From: Lactobacillus panisapium
Lineage (GTDB): Bacteria > Bacillota > Bacilli > Lactobacillales > Lactobacillaceae
Length of the DNA stretch: 64,000 nucleotides
Reading direction: 5' to 3'
Assembly (NCBI RefSeq): GCF_019469265.1
Contig: NZ_CP048268.1
Location: 244,001 to 308,000 of the forward strand
The notes below the pieces were generated by a model. It saw nothing but the letters and a program-made list of their open reading frames with translations. It was not told the origin of the DNA and made no database searches. The translations under genes and the position numbers were made by a program. This document shows, piece by piece, positions 16,068 to 24,866 of this stretch (positions within the stretch are counted from its first letter, which is position 1; each line of letters begins with the position of its first letter).

Positions 16068-18354
16068 CGCGACAGATGATAAAAAATTTGAACAAAAACA
16101 TCTCGATCAAATCTTAAAAATGGTTCGAGCAAAGAAGGCGGAATTATCCTCGTCAATTAAGTCGGCAGAAGGCGAAGCCAAAGATATTAATTCGCATTTT
16201 TTTGACGATGTGAAATTGGATTATGATGGCTACTCGACTTCAATGGAAACCGCATTATCCATTCATCAACAGCAGCAACTGCTCGATGAACGTGAGAATG
16301 CATGGCAGCATGCCGCTAGACAACTGAGTACGATTCAAAAACTTGAAAAAAAGCCCTATTTTGCCCGGGTAGATTTCAAAGAAAATGGGCAAAAACCTGA
16401 GACTATTTATATTGGCTTAGGTTCATTTGCTGATAAAAATAATCACTTTTTGATTTATGATTGGCGGGCACCAATTTCCTCTATTTACTATGATGGAAAA
16501 CTGGGAGATGTTTCATACCATTCACCAGAAGGTGAGATTACGGTTGAAATGACCAAAAAGCGGCAATTCATGATTGATGATGGTCAAATAGTTAACATGT
16601 TTGACACTAATGAATCAATTGGTGATCAAATGCTTTTAGAAGTGCTGGGCGAAAAATCCAGTACGCAGATGAAGTCAATCGTAACTACCATTCAGCGTGA
16701 GCAAAATAAGATTATTAGAAATACTGACGCTGACTTGTTATTTGTTCAAGGCGCAGCCGGATCGGGAAAGACTTCCGCCATCTTGCAGCGAATTGCCTTT
16801 CTGCTTTATCGCTATCGGGGCAACTTGACTAGTAGCAACGTCATTATGTTTAGTCCGAATCAATTATTTAATGACTATATCAAAAATGTTCTGCCAGAAA
16901 TGGGTGAACAAAATATGGTCCAAATGACTTATTGGCAGTTTGTTGCCCGGCGTTTACCGGGAATGAGCGTTGAAAACCTCTTTGACCAATTCGAAGATGC
17001 GGCTGCTGATTCTGCGATTAGTCGTTTTAAAGATTCAACTAATTTCTTTGACCTCTTAACGCGCTATGCTAAACACCTCAATCGTCGGGGTATGGTTTTT
17101 AAAAACATTTACTTTCGGGACAAGAAGCGGCCATTTTTTACTAAAGAAAAAATTGGTGAAATCTATTATTCATTTAATTCCAATTACAACTTGAATAACC
17201 GGATTGATGCAACGCGTGAAGATTTAATCAAGATGTTGAACCGTAAAATAAGCTCTGAGAGCAAAAAGGCGTGGGTGTCAGATGCAATTCAAAGTTTGAG
17301 CCAAGAGCAGCTTAACCAGTTGTATGACCGCCCGGATCAGGAGTTTGAATCTGAAGAAAAAGAAGAGAAATTCTTGAGCCGCAAAATTGTTGTGAAGGCT
17401 TTAGATAAGGTGTTCCAGCAAATTCGACGCAACAACTTTATCAACATGCGGGCACAGTACCTGAGCTTCTTACGTGCAGTGCCAAAAATGACGGATTTGG
17501 CTAAATGGGAAATTACGGAAAACGACTGGCGTGATCACGTTAATCAGGTCAAGGAAAGCTTTAAAAAGCATTACATGCATATGAACGATGTTTCAGCCTA
17601 CCTTTACCTTTATGACCTGATTACGGGGCGGCACGTCGATTATGAAATGCGCTATGCCTTTATTGATGAAATTCAGGACTATACACCATTTCAGCTTTGC
17701 TACCTTAAATACAACTTCCCCCGGGCGAAATTTACAATGCTCGGTGATTTGAACCAAGCGATTTTTACTAAAGACGAAAGTAAGAGTCTGCTAAAACAAA
17801 TCAGTGGCTTGTTTGATCCTGAAAAAACTGATGTTGTTCAGCTGACAAAGTCTTACCGTTCAACTAAGCAGCTTACTGATTTCACCAAGCAGATTTTACG
17901 TCAAGGTGAAAAAATTGAGTCTTTCAACCGGCAGGGGCCAAAACCAGTGCTCTGGGGCCGGGAGAATGATCAACAGGCAATTGCACTACTCCAAAAGATT
18001 TTGGCAGATAATGATCAAGAGCAATTGACCACCGCCGTTATTACCAAAGACCTTGAACAAGCAAAATTTGTTGCTGACAAGCTAAAACAAGCTGGCGTTA
18101 AGGCTACCCTGATTGCAACTGCCAATCAGCGCTTAGTCGAGGGAACACTGATCATTCCGTCATATCTTGCTAAGGGGCTTGAGTTTGATGCCGTTATCAT
18201 GTGGGGAGCTTCCCGCGAAAATTATCATCGAACTGATGAAACCCAATTAGTCTATACGATTACTTCTCGGGCAATGTATAAACTAGATGTTGTCTATGTT
18301 GGTCAAAGAAGTCCGCTGCTTGATGTTGACCCGCAGACTTTTATTGAAAAATAG
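16060..18354 (+). CDS. helD: HelD-family superfamily-1 helicase-like ATPase, RNA polymerase recycling factor
   Basis: 764 residues. An N-terminal coiled-coil arm (about 1-110) is followed by UvrD/Rep-type motor motifs: Walker A GAAGSGKT at 231-238, Walker B FIDEIQD around Asp536-Glu537, 'GDLNQAIF' motif III and 'LTKSYRST' motif IV. Family members of this length use the N-terminal arm to enter the RNA polymerase secondary channel and release stalled polymerase from DNA; this role is by family. AGGTGA precedes the ATG. The GNAT gene follows directly. Confidence 0.88.
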   Translation: MLNATDDKKFEQKHLDQILKMVRAKKAELSSSIKSAEGEAKDINSHFFDDVKLDYDGYSTSMETALSIHQQQQLLDERENAWQHAARQLSTIQKLEKKPYFARVDFKENGQKPETIYIGLGSFADKNNHFLIYDWRAPISSIYYDGKLGDVSYHSPEGEITVEMTKKRQFMIDDGQIVNMFDTNESIGDQMLLEVLGEKSSTQMKSIVTTIQREQNKIIRNTDADLLFVQGAAGSGKTSAILQRIAFLLYRYRGNLTSSNVIMFSPNQLFNDYIKNVLPEMGEQNMVQMTYWQFVARRLPGMSVENLFDQFEDAAADSAISRFKDSTNFFDLLTRYAKHLNRRGMVFKNIYFRDKKRPFFTKEKIGEIYYSFNSNYNLNNRIDATREDLIKMLNRKISSESKKAWVSDAIQSLSQEQLNQLYDRPDQEFESEEKEEKFLSRKIVVKALDKVFQQIRRNNFINMRAQYLSFLRAVPKMTDLAKWEITENDWRDHVNQVKESFKKHYMHMNDVSAYLYLYDLITGRHVDYEMRYAFIDEIQDYTPFQLCYLKYNFPRAKFTMLGDLNQAIFTKDESKSLLKQISGLFDPEKTDVVQLTKSYRSTKQLTDFTKQILRQGEKIESFNRQGPKPVLWGRENDQQAIALLQKILADNDQEQLTTAVITKDLEQAKFVADKLKQAGVKATLIATANQRLVEGTLIIPSYLAKGLEFDAVIMWGASRENYHRTDETQLVYTITSRAMYKLDVVYVGQRSPLLDVDPQTFIEK

Positions 18355-18366
18355 GTGGCACGCAAA

Positions 18367-18813
18367 ATGGAAAATGAGAAGTTTACTTTTAAAAAGATTG
18401 CTGAAATGACAGGGCGAGAGGTCTATTGCGTTGCCCGGCTCAGAATTGATACTTTTGTGACGGAACAAAAGATAACTGACCCAGAGCTTGATGACCAAGA
18501 TCTAACCGCAATTCAAGTCTTCTTACTTAATGAAAATCAGACCAATGCCTTAGCTGTTTGCCGGTTATTTGTGAATGATGGTAAATGGATGCTTGGTCGG
18601 GTCGCGGTTGCAAAAGCTGCGCGTGGTCAAAATCTTGGAACTAAGATGATGGCGCAAGTTCATGAATATTTGCAAAAGCTTGGGGCGAAGCGGTTATATT
18701 GCCATGCGCAGATGCAAGCCAAACCATTTTATGATTACCTTGGCTACCAGGTTCAGGGAGATGTTTTTACTGAAGCTGGCATCAAGCATGTAATGATGGC
18801 TTATGATTTATAA
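18367..18813 (+). CDS. GNAT acetyltransferase, ElaA-like
   Basis: 148 residues. 'GRVAVAKAARGQNLGTKMM' is the acetyl-CoA-binding loop (R-G-Q-x-L-G) and 'AKPFYDYLGYQ' is the C-terminal GNAT motif. It resembles the ElaA branch, whose substrate is unknown. I prefer the ATG at 18367 because AGGTGG lies eight bases ahead. A GTG at 18355 directly after the helD stop is an alternative. Co-transcribed with helD. Confidence 0.82.
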   Translation: MENEKFTFKKIAEMTGREVYCVARLRIDTFVTEQKITDPELDDQDLTAIQVFLLNENQTNALAVCRLFVNDGKWMLGRVAVAKAARGQNLGTKMMAQVHEYLQKLGAKRLYCHAQMQAKPFYDYLGYQVQGDVFTEAGIKHVMMAYDL

Positions 18814-18821
18814 AAATTACA

Positions 18822-18849
18822 AACTCGCGTTAATGTACGCGAGTTTTTT
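18822..18849 (+). terminator. Terminator after the GNAT gene
   Basis: AACTCGCGT / ACGCGAGTT stem followed by a T run. Confidence 0.85.
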
Positions 18850-18877
18850 AGTTAGAAAATGCCTGCTCTGGCAGTTT

Positions 18878-18907
18878 TTGGTGCAAGGCAGAGATTTATT
18901 TTATAAT
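18878..18907 (+). promoter_or_regulatory. Promoter of coaA
   Basis: TTGGTG (18878-18883), an 18-base spacer and perfect TATAAT (18902-18907), about 30 bases before the coaA ATG. Confidence 0.5.
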
Positions 18908-18937
18908 GAATAAAAAAAGATTAAGGAACTATTACTG

Positions 18938-19852
18938 ATGAAGAATTATTTGCGTTTTAATCGCGATGAATGGGCCTCATTTTCATCTGAGGCTGCGGTT
19001 AAAATTACTAAAGAAGAGTTGGCTAATATTAAGTCATTAGGGGATGTTATTAATCTTACTGATGTCCAAGAAATTTATGGTAGTTTAATCAATTACCTCT
19101 ATTTGGTTTACCAGGAAAAGTGTCGGCTGCAGCAAAAACAAAGCGAGTTTTTACGGCAAAAAGTGACGGCAGCCCCTTTTATCATTGGAATTTCCGGTTC
19201 AGTTGCGGTCGGCAAATCGACAACAGCCCGTTTGTTACAGGTTTTATTGAGTAGAACATTTGCTAATTTAAAGGTCCACTTGATGACCACTGATGGTTTT
19301 ATTTATCCCAATGATGAGCTAAAAAGACGTGGCTTATTTGACCGCAAAGGCTTTCCTGAAAGTTACAACATGAATTTGCTCAGGAACTTTTTGCGTGATG
19401 TCCTTAGTGGTAAAGATAATATTGCGTACCCACTTTATTCCCAGGAATTAAGCGATATTGTTCCCGGTAAGTACGGTCATGTTCAACGGCCAGATATTTT
19501 GATTATTGAAGGAATTAACACCTTACAGTTGCCGACAAATGGGCAAATTGTCACGAGTGATTTCTTTGATTTTTCAATTTATATTGATGCGGACGAAGAT
19601 TTAATTGAAAAGTGGTTTATGCAGCGGTTTGTACGTGTCTTGGAACTTAATAAGAATAATCCCACTAACTTTTATTACGAGATGGCTAACGGGCCACGAG
19701 AAGATGCTTTACAACTGGCTCAGGACACTTGGCAAATGGTTAACTTGGTTAACCTGCGGGAGTATATTGCACCAACGAGACAACGTGCTAGCCTAGTTTT
19801 GCATAAAACGAGAGGTCACCGAATTGATGAGATTTATTTAAGGCAATTTTAG
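18938..19852 (+). CDS. coaA: Type I pantothenate kinase
   Basis: 304 residues, the usual length. ATP-binding P-loop GSVAVGKS at 87-94, and 'MTTDGFIYPNDEL' and 'LIIEGINTLQ' as in bacterial CoaA. It phosphorylates pantothenate, the first step of CoA synthesis, and is feedback-controlled by CoA in known homologs. An upstream ECF S-component resembling PanT (1662) could supply its substrate, but it is not linked. Confidence 0.95.
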   Translation: MKNYLRFNRDEWASFSSEAAVKITKEELANIKSLGDVINLTDVQEIYGSLINYLYLVYQEKCRLQQKQSEFLRQKVTAAPFIIGISGSVAVGKSTTARLLQVLLSRTFANLKVHLMTTDGFIYPNDELKRRGLFDRKGFPESYNMNLLRNFLRDVLSGKDNIAYPLYSQELSDIVPGKYGHVQRPDILIIEGINTLQLPTNGQIVTSDFFDFSIYIDADEDLIEKWFMQRFVRVLELNKNNPTNFYYEMANGPREDALQLAQDTWQMVNLVNLREYIAPTRQRASLVLHKTRGHRIDEIYLRQF

Positions 19853-19900
19853 TAATCTGTTTAGTTAAAAAGATGGCGAAAGCCGTGCGGGAGAAAAACA

Positions 19901-20872
19901 ATGTTAGTAGTAACAAAAAAGGACATTGAAAAGTGTTATTCACTTAAAGAGTGTATCGATGCAGTAGCAGAAGCATTCAAATACTTTTCAGCAGGCAAAG
20001 TTGACGTTCCCTTGCGAACGCAGATTGTGAAAAAGAATGGGCGCGATACTTTCTTATGTATGCCGGCTTTTTGTGAAGAAAAAGATGCTGCTTGTGTGAA
20101 GATTTTGAACATGTTTCCGAATAACATTGAGCATGGCCTACCCTCAATTAACGCGCAGGTGTTAAATATTGATGCAAATACCGGTGTCGTAAATGCCATT
20201 ATTGATGGTAATTACCTGACGCAATTACGCACTGGGGCGGCTTCAGGTGTTGCACTTAAATATTTAGCAAGAAAAAATTGTACTAAGGGTGCACTAATTG
20301 GTACGGGCGCACAAGCGGCGACACAACTAGAGGCAATGCTACTTGTTCGCGATTTGGCTGAAGTTTTGGTGAGTGACCTTAACTTTGAGCGTGCACAGGA
20401 ATTCGCTAGCAAAATGCAAACTAAGCTAGCCAAATATCAGACTAAGATTAAAGCCGTAAAAACAGGTAATGAGGCCGTTCGGGATGCAGATATCATCATT
20501 TCAGTTACCCCATCGCATAAACCCGTTTATGATTTTAGCAATGTTAAAAAAGGGGCAACAATTTGCGGCGTTGGTTCGTATCAACCACAAATGGAGGAAA
20601 CCCCAGCAGAGCTGGTGGCACATGCTGATAAAATTTATTTTGATGCGAAAAAAGCGGTTCTAGCAGAAGCCGGTGATATTATTATTCCACTACAGCAAGG
20701 ATTGATTGACGAAAGTCATTTGCAAGGTGAAATTGGTAAGGTAATCAGTGGTGAACTAGTTGGGCGTGAAAATGACGAAGAGACCATCTTCTTTAAAACA
20801 GTTGGCATTGCGGCACAAGACCTGATGACCGCCAAAGCAATTTACGCTAAAGCTGCGGTAGCTAACAATTAG
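19901..20872 (+). CDS. Ornithine cyclodeaminase / mu-crystallin family NAD(P) enzyme
   Basis: 323 residues. It shows the OCD_Mu_crystall pattern: 'PLRTQIVKK', 'INAQVLNIDANTGVVNAIIDGNYLTQLRTGAASG' and a Rossmann motif 'GALIGTGAQAATQLEAM'. Members catalyse ornithine to proline, alanine dehydrogenation, or imine/ketimine reduction. The residue pattern does not let me choose. Ribosome site GGGAGA. 49 bases after coaA, so co-transcription is possible. Confidence 0.85.
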   Translation: MLVVTKKDIEKCYSLKECIDAVAEAFKYFSAGKVDVPLRTQIVKKNGRDTFLCMPAFCEEKDAACVKILNMFPNNIEHGLPSINAQVLNIDANTGVVNAIIDGNYLTQLRTGAASGVALKYLARKNCTKGALIGTGAQAATQLEAMLLVRDLAEVLVSDLNFERAQEFASKMQTKLAKYQTKIKAVKTGNEAVRDADIIISVTPSHKPVYDFSNVKKGATICGVGSYQPQMEETPAELVAHADKIYFDAKKAVLAEAGDIIIPLQQGLIDESHLQGEIGKVISGELVGRENDEETIFFKTVGIAAQDLMTAKAIYAKAAVANN

Positions 20873-20938
20873 GTGAGTTAAGGCGGTTGTTATAATCACT
20901 AAAAACGCTAATTTTTTGGTACCTAGATGTGCGCAACT

Positions 20939-20948
20939 TTGTTATACT
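20939..20948 (+). promoter_or_regulatory. Extended -10 promoter ahead of efp
   Basis: TGT-TATACT (20940-20948) is an extended -10 element without a convincing -35 at normal spacing. The expected start falls at or next to the ATG at 20956. Confidence 0.5.
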
Positions 20949-20955
20949 AAACACT

Positions 20956-21033
20956 ATGAATACGATTTATTTACTATTAATAAAAAAATTTGCCTTGCCT
21001 CCGGCGTCAACTTTCTTGATGAATAATAATTAA
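20956..21033 (+). CDS. Possible leaderless 25-codon ORF with a Pro-Pro motif before efp
   Basis: An ATG lies about seven bases after the -10 box, so an mRNA from this promoter would begin at or near the start codon. The peptide contains Ala-Leu-Pro-Pro-Ala (residues 13-17) and ends 23 bases before efp. EF-P is the factor that relieves ribosome stalling at Pro-Pro, so a sensing leader is conceivable. There is no ribosome site, and the base composition gives no further support. It may be chance. Confidence 0.3.
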   Translation: MNTIYLLLIKKFALPPASTFLMNNN

Positions 21034-21056
21034 AGTGAGTTTTAAAGGAGACAAAA

Positions 21057-21629
21057 ATGGTACAGGCAATTAACTTAAAAAAAGGTATGGTTTTCAGTCA
21101 AGACGGCAAAATGATTAAGGTCCTCAAGGCCAATCACCACAAGCCCGGAAAGGGTAATACCGTTATGCAAATGGACTTGCGCAATATTGAAAGTGGTGCA
21201 GTGGTTCATAAGACAATGCGTCCGACTGAAAAAGTCGAATTAGTTGATATTACAAAGAAAAATGCGCAGTTTCTTTACAATGAAGGTGATGTTTACACCT
21301 TCATGGATACTGAAACTTATGAGCAATATGAGGTTTCAGGCGAACAACTTGGTGACGATAAGCTATACTTAATGCCTAATATTGAAGTTCAACTTGAATT
21401 TGCGGATGGCACTAAGCTGCTTGGTGTTGAGCTGCCTTCAACCGTTACAATGAAAGTCGCTCATACTGAGCCTGGAATTAAGGGTGCAACTGTCACTGGT
21501 TCCGGTAAGCCTGCCACAATGGAAACAGGTTTAGTGGTTCAAGTTCCCGACTTCATTAAAGAAGGCGAAGAGCTGGTAATCAACACAGCCGAAGGTGCTT
21601 ATAAGTCAAGAGCAGAAAGCGGAAAATAA
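21057..21629 (+). CDS. efp: Elongation factor P
   Basis: 190 residues. It has the KOW-like N-domain with the exposed loop 'HKPGKGN' (Lys32 at the tip, the residue modified in many bacteria), then two OB domains and the end 'VINTAEGAYKSRAE'. It binds between P and E sites and helps peptide bonds at polyproline runs. A strong AAAGGAGA site. Single gene with its own terminator. Confidence 0.97.
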   Translation: MVQAINLKKGMVFSQDGKMIKVLKANHHKPGKGNTVMQMDLRNIESGAVVHKTMRPTEKVELVDITKKNAQFLYNEGDVYTFMDTETYEQYEVSGEQLGDDKLYLMPNIEVQLEFADGTKLLGVELPSTVTMKVAHTEPGIKGATVTGSGKPATMETGLVVQVPDFIKEGEELVINTAEGAYKSRAESGK

Positions 21630-21640
21630 GCTAAAACAAT

Positions 21641-21674
21641 AAGCCATGGTCATAATTTTGACCATGGCTTTTTT
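21641..21674. terminator. Terminator after efp (may act both ways)
   Basis: AAGCCATGGTC / GACCATGGCTT stem, with six T on the plus side. The converging rpiR gene ends at 21684. Confidence 0.85.
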
Positions 21675-21683
21675 GTATGCAAC

Positions 21684-22484
21684 TTAGCGATCATCAACGG
21701 CAATTCTTGTTGTAGTCATTGAGTTTTTAAAACAATCTTCTTCCTGCAAACAAGAAGTTAAGATATCGATTAGATACATGTTGGAAAACTGCGAGTTAAT
21801 AAATTTTTCGTTATTGGCAAAGCGGGGGTTGTACACGTGAAATATTAAGTCACTTAGTTGTGCAACCGGATTGTCCATGTAACTGGTGATTGAAACAATC
21901 TTAGCGTCATTTTTCTTAGCTAAAGTGAGCGTATCGACAATACACTTGGTGACACCGCTATTGGAGATTGCTAAGAATAAGTCCTGCTTGCTGGCGATAC
22001 TAGCGCGCATTTTCATCCAGTTGGGATCAATAAAGCTTTGTGCATCAAGCCCCATGCGCATTAATCTAAGCCCGAAAGTATCAGCCGAAACACCAGAACT
22101 ACTGGAACCGATGACAATAATGTGTTCCTGCTTTTTTAATAAGGCAATAAACTGCTTAATCATATTGTGATCAATCATCTGTTGCGTATTCTTAATCACG
22201 GTCTGGTAGAAAGTAAAAACTTCACTTACAATGTCATCATCGTTTTTGGCAATATTGGTGATTAAGTGGTGTCCAATATTAACCTTCATATCGGAATAGC
22301 TCTTACAGCCAATTTTTTTCACAAATCGCGTAATCGTTGCGCTAGACGTTGAAGTTTGCTGAGCTAATTCCGTAATTTTCATATTATTGATTTTAGGACT
22401 GTTCTGCAAAATATAATCCGCAATTGTTTTTTCATTTTTAGAAAAACTCAAATAATTTTTTTGGATTGCAACAAGTGGATTCAA
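21684..22484 (-). CDS. MurR/RpiR-family transcriptional regulator
   Basis: 266 residues. The N-terminal HTH_6 domain ('ITELAQQTSTSSATITRFVKKIG', about residues 38-60) is followed by a C-terminal SIS sugar-phosphate-binding domain ('IIVIGSSSSGVSADTFGLRLMRMG', 'LFLAISNSGVTKCIVDT'). It diverges from the mannose-family PTS operon. Palindromic sites GAAAATTATTTTC lie over its own promoter and over the PTS promoter, so it probably controls both, with the imported sugar phosphate as effector. Confidence 0.88.
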   Translation of the reverse strand: MNPLVAIQKNYLSFSKNEKTIADYILQNSPKINNMKITELAQQTSTSSATITRFVKKIGCKSYSDMKVNIGHHLITNIAKNDDDIVSEVFTFYQTVIKNTQQMIDHNMIKQFIALLKKQEHIIVIGSSSSGVSADTFGLRLMRMGLDAQSFIDPNWMKMRASIASKQDLFLAISNSGVTKCIVDTLTLAKKNDAKIVSITSYMDNPVAQLSDLIFHVYNPRFANNEKFINSQFSNMYLIDILTSCLQEEDCFKNSMTTTRIAVDDR

Positions 22485-22545
22485 AGTGATTTCCTCCCGT
22501 GGCTTTGTTAAACCAGCTATATAATATTAATTTTACTTACCATTT

Positions 22546-22582
22546 ATTATACTAACTACTGAAATGGGTGAAAATTATTTTC
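22546..22582 (-). promoter_or_regulatory. rpiR promoter with operator copy 1
   Basis: On the minus strand a TATAAT -10 (22546-22551) lies 17 bases from a weak -35 (22569-22574). The palindrome GAAAATTATTTTC (22570-22582) covers that -35, as expected for self-repression. Confidence 0.6.
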
Positions 22583-22795
22583 TTCAATTCGAAGATATCG
22601 TTAAATTTTTTATTTAGTGTAAACCCGTAAGTCACATTGGCAAGTTAAGCAGGAAAAATTTAATAAAAAAGTTTGCTGTATGATAAGTGGGCAATTTTGA
22701 CCAGGTTAAAATGATTTTTGGACTTTTCTAGGGCATAGCGCCATAATTACAGCCAATTTTATCTTCCCAAAACATGGCATATTTTAGGCTAAAAT

Positions 22796-22808
22796 GAAAA
22801 TTATTTTC
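22796..22808. promoter_or_regulatory. RpiR operator copy 2
   Basis: Exact second copy of the 13-base palindrome GAAAATTATTTTC. Its centre is 29 bases from copy 3, about three helical turns, which suits cooperative binding. Confidence 0.6.
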
Positions 22809-22820
22809 TAAAATGTAATA

Positions 22821-22849
22821 TTGCGTAAATTATTTTCTTGTAGTATTAT
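22821..22849 (+). promoter_or_regulatory. PTS operon promoter with operator copy 3 in the spacer
   Basis: TTGCGT (22821-22826), a 17-base spacer and TATTAT (22844-22849). GTAAATTATTTTC (22825-22837), one base off a perfect operator half, sits inside the spacer and would block RNA polymerase when bound. Confidence 0.6.
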
Positions 22850-22878
22850 CAAAAATGAAAGGGGTATCAAACAGCAAA

Positions 22879-23970
22879 ATGAAAAAACAGCCATATATAT
22901 TACCACGAATTTGGATGAAACGTGATGACGATCAATTAACAATTAAAATATTAAATTGTCCGAAAAAAGAATACCAATTGTTTATCGGTGATACGCCAAA
23001 TAAGACCGCCATTTCTACATTACTAGCAGTTAGTGCTAATGGCGAGTTTAAGGTGGAAGTCCCACGTGAACAATTACCAAAGTATTTTATTATTAAGGCT
23101 TCTGATGAAAGTTGTGGCACTAATTTATTTGCGGAACGGGTTTTACCGTTAAAAAATGCGATTAATGTTCGCGACATGGGTGGTTACGAAGCAAACGATG
23201 GTCGCTTTTTAAAGTGGGGTCAATTATTTCGTGGTGATCAACTGTCAAAACTAGATGAACAAGATCAGAAAATATTGACCAATTATCATCTGCAAACGAT
23301 TGTTGATTATCGTTCCCCGCACGAGCGGCAGTATCATCCCAACCATTTTTTACCAAGTATTTTGCAAGTATTAAATTGTGATCCGCAGTCGAGTTTTTCC
23401 GAAGCGGCGGCTAATGTAGTTGACCTGCAGGGCGAAAATGAAAAGCTGGTGCAGTCACTTAAAAATGGTGAGGTTCCGGAAAAATATATCAATGATCGCG
23501 GCGAAAACGTTATTGCAAGCTATCAAGACCTAGTGACCTCTCCAGTTGCGCAAGAAGCTTATGGTCGAATGCTTAAAGCGGTTGTGCGAAGGGAATGTTT
23601 ACCTTTGTTCCATCATTGCCGCGGGGGAAAAGACCGAACTGGATTTGGCTCCATGCTTATTTTGCTCTTATTGGGTATAAAAGAAGATGAGATCGTCAAA
23701 GATTATATGCTGACTAAGACGATCAGAAAAGAACGTAATCAGCTGAAATATGATCTTTACCGTGAATTAGTTCAAAAGAAATCATACCTGGATTACCTGA
23801 TGGCTATGATTGATACACGAGAATCTTACATTAAAGCGGCAATTGCGAAGATCTTTGCTTTATTTGGTACTCCTGAAAACTATTTTCAACAACATTTTGG
23901 TTTAACAATGGCGGAAATTACCGCCGCACGAGATTTTTATTTGGAAGAGGGGATTCATTATGATAGATAA
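22879..23970 (+). CDS. Tyrosine-protein phosphatase-like protein heading a PTS operon
   Basis: 363 residues from the ATG at 22879. An N-terminal domain of about 90 residues (probably beta-sandwich) precedes a Y_phosphatase3 catalytic domain. The P-loop is HCRGGKDRTG with Cys247 and Arg253 (CX5R), and the family's 'NVRDMGGYEANDG' and 'QLFRGDQL' are present. It may act on phosphotyrosine or phosphoinositide-like or sugar-phosphate substrates. The start is uncertain: ATG 22855 has no ribosome site but lies at the predicted transcript start. The end overlaps the EIIA gene by 11 bases. A distant paralog is at 49388. Confidence 0.82.
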   Translation: MKKQPYILPRIWMKRDDDQLTIKILNCPKKEYQLFIGDTPNKTAISTLLAVSANGEFKVEVPREQLPKYFIIKASDESCGTNLFAERVLPLKNAINVRDMGGYEANDGRFLKWGQLFRGDQLSKLDEQDQKILTNYHLQTIVDYRSPHERQYHPNHFLPSILQVLNCDPQSSFSEAAANVVDLQGENEKLVQSLKNGEVPEKYINDRGENVIASYQDLVTSPVAQEAYGRMLKAVVRRECLPLFHHCRGGKDRTGFGSMLILLLLGIKEDEIVKDYMLTKTIRKERNQLKYDLYRELVQKKSYLDYLMAMIDTRESYIKAAIAKIFALFGTPENYFQQHFGLTMAEITAARDFYLEEGIHYDR

Positions 23971-24409
23971 AACTGCAAAAGTAGCAGTAATTTTAGCAAG
24001 TCACGGTTATTTTGCTAAAGAAGCACTGCATAGTGCAGAAATGATAGTTGGTAAACAGGATAATTGCGCCTATTTAGCGGTTACCGAGGACTTAAATCTT
24101 CAGCAGGCAAAAGAGCAAATGGAAGAAATGTTTACCCAACTTGATACAAGTAATGGCACGGTGATTTTATGCGATATTTTAGGCGGAACGCCTTCGAATG
24201 TTAGCGGCACTTTTTGTCTTGAAAAAGAGAATACCCTAGTTTTAAGTGGTTTAAATTTACCGATGCTGCTTGATTTATTTACCAACCGGCAGCGCAGTCT
24301 AGCTGAACTAGCCGAGTCCCTTGAAAAATCATATGAGATGGGCTTTCAAAATATTTCAGCAAGATTTAAAGAAGAGGAGCAAGAAGAAAATGGCAGTGGA
24401 ATTTTGTAG
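23960..24409 (+). CDS. PTS EIIA, mannose/fructose/sorbose family
   Basis: 149 residues. 'VAVILASHGYFAKEAL' near the N-terminus carries the phosphorylated His15, and 'VILCDILGGTPSNV' is the EIIA-Man core. It takes phosphate from HPr and passes it to EIIB. It overlaps both neighbours, so the genes are translationally coupled. Confidence 0.9.
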   Translation: MIDKTAKVAVILASHGYFAKEALHSAEMIVGKQDNCAYLAVTEDLNLQQAKEQMEEMFTQLDTSNGTVILCDILGGTPSNVSGTFCLEKENTLVLSGLNLPMLLDLFTNRQRSLAELAESLEKSYEMGFQNISARFKEEEQEENGSGIL

Positions 24410-24866
24410 AATTGATGACCGCTTGATCCATGGTCAAGTTGTAACTACCTGGCTCAACGTTAAGGAAATTGAGCAAGTAATAATTGTTGATGATGCGGTA
24501 GCTAAGGATAAGATTCAATCAAATGTTTTAAAAATGAGTGTGCCGCGCAATGTTAAACTGCACATTTTTAGTACAGCTAAATTCTTAAAAATTGTCCCTA
24601 ATAATCCAGTAACACGTAGAACAATGCTGCTTTTTGCTTCACCGTTTACCGTGGAAGATATTGTGGCAAGCGGCTACCAAATACCTAAATTAAATATTGG
24701 CGGTATTCGTGGTAACGATGAGCGTAAGCAATATACTAAAGCCGTCTTTTTGACTGACGAAGAAAAGCAGGCACTAGAAAAATTGCTGTCTCAGGGCGTT
24801 GATATTGAAATCCAAATGGTTCCAAGTGATGGAGCAGTAAAACTAAGTGAGGTCTTGCAAAAATGA
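24390..24866 (+). CDS. PTS EIIB, mannose/fructose/sorbose family
   Basis: 158 residues. 'CRIDDRLIHGQV' contains the active His14, and 'IIVDDAVAKD' is the family pattern. I chose the ATG at 24390: it is preceded by GAGGAG, and the protein starts as known EIIB-Man proteins do. A longer upstream frame exists but lies wholly in the EIIA gene. It overlaps EIIA by 20 bases. Confidence 0.9.
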   Translation: MAVEFCRIDDRLIHGQVVTTWLNVKEIEQVIIVDDAVAKDKIQSNVLKMSVPRNVKLHIFSTAKFLKIVPNNPVTRRTMLLFASPFTVEDIVASGYQIPKLNIGGIRGNDERKQYTKAVFLTDEEKQALEKLLSQGVDIEIQMVPSDGAVKLSEVLQK

